From Cacajao melanocephalus (taxonomy: Eukaryota > Chordata > Mammalia > Primates > Pitheciidae), in assembly GCA_963573385.1 (NCBI GenBank), contig CAUYLG010021625.1, positions 62,001 to 126,000 of the forward strand: a stretch of DNA of 64,000 nt. Direction: 5' to 3'. The first letter of the stretch is position 1, and each line of letters starts with the position of its first letter. Below the pieces are notes generated by a model, which was not told the DNA's origin, searched no databases, and saw only the letters and a program-made list of their open reading frames with translations. Shown here in pieces: positions 63,568 through 64,000 of this stretch. A program made the position numbers and the translations under genes.

Positions 63568-64000
63568 AGAGAAACATGTATGTTTTGAAACTTTTAAAAC
63601 TTTATTTTTGTTACTAAAATTAGAAGTATTCAATTTTCAGACTTGACTTCATGCCTACTAAATGGAATTATAGACTTTTTAACATGCTGGTGAAAAGCTG
63701 ACAAGTCCAGTAGTGTGATGGTAAGCCAGCTCTTCGAGGTACCTCACCCCTGATTTATAGCATCTTTGTGGTATAAGCACTCCCCCATGGCCAGTTTCTG
63801 GGCACAAACATGATGCCAGTTGAACGCAGACTTGGGAAGAGTCAGGCATAATTTGCAGTCAGCAGCTAGAAGGAGCCAGCGCCAGCACAACACTAACACA
63901 ACCTGTTTAGAATCTGGTCTTGATGGCCATAGTAACTTCAGTAATGTAGGCAAAACCCACTATTTTTCTCTGGCTCTGTGAATCTAAATTAAGCGGCATG
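63568..64000. other. Unannotated right edge of the window
   Basis: No repeat or gene recognised. Confidence 0.45.

Overview
The window is nuclear DNA of a human or another ape-lineage primate. The evidence is about sixteen Alu or Alu-derived sequences (AluJ and AluS types, two of them with an intact flanking duplication), three MST/THE1-type solo LTRs, a MADE1 mariner element and Charlie/Tigger DNA-transposon relics, on a dense background of MIR and L2 fossils. I found no protein-coding exon, tRNA, rRNA, CpG island, CRISPR array or bacterial-type operon. The longest open frames are either translated Alu sequence or short chance frames. The sequence reads as intronic or intergenic DNA, and its chromosomal position cannot be told from the sequence alone.

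Layout. 0-8 kb: an old LTR-like element, two Alus (one carrying a run of 37 T), a MADE1 hairpin, MIRs and an L1M 3' end. 8-18 kb: L2 and MIR relics, a MER20, a diverged direct duplication (11.2 and 13.5 kb) and a 92-bp alternating purine-pyrimidine tract at 16.7 kb. 18.8-21.9 kb: one antisense L2 copy split by MER8, AluJ and a double Alu. 23-26 kb: a 150-bp inverted duplication about 1.2 kb apart, a perfect 14-bp hairpin at its inner edge, and MIRs split by an MLT1-like LTR and an Alu. 26-36 kb: mostly repeat-poor, with one Alu, an MLT1 LTR and MER5A. 36-42 kb: an MST/THE1 solo LTR with its 5-bp target duplication, full-length MIRs and two Alus. 42-49 kb: a repeat-poor stretch holding the longest frame, then a 1.45-kb L2 copy reaching back into the decayed reverse-transcriptase region. 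49-55 kb: TA-rich palindromes, a THE1/MST LTR, a hAT relic and a cluster of hairpins around a CCG repeat. 55-64 kb: five minus-strand Alus, an MST-type LTR, a 3' L1 tail and an 84-bp near-identical duplication (59.6 and 61.5 kb).

There are no genes to join into a pathway. The informative content is the order of insertions, the unexplained local duplications, and a few structure-forming sequences. The best functional candidate is the MADE1 hairpin, a fold of the type that gave rise to the miR-548 family. Repeat family names are recalled from consensus knowledge, not from a search. Subfamily names are tentative, and boundaries are good to roughly 5-20 bases unless a target duplication fixes them.
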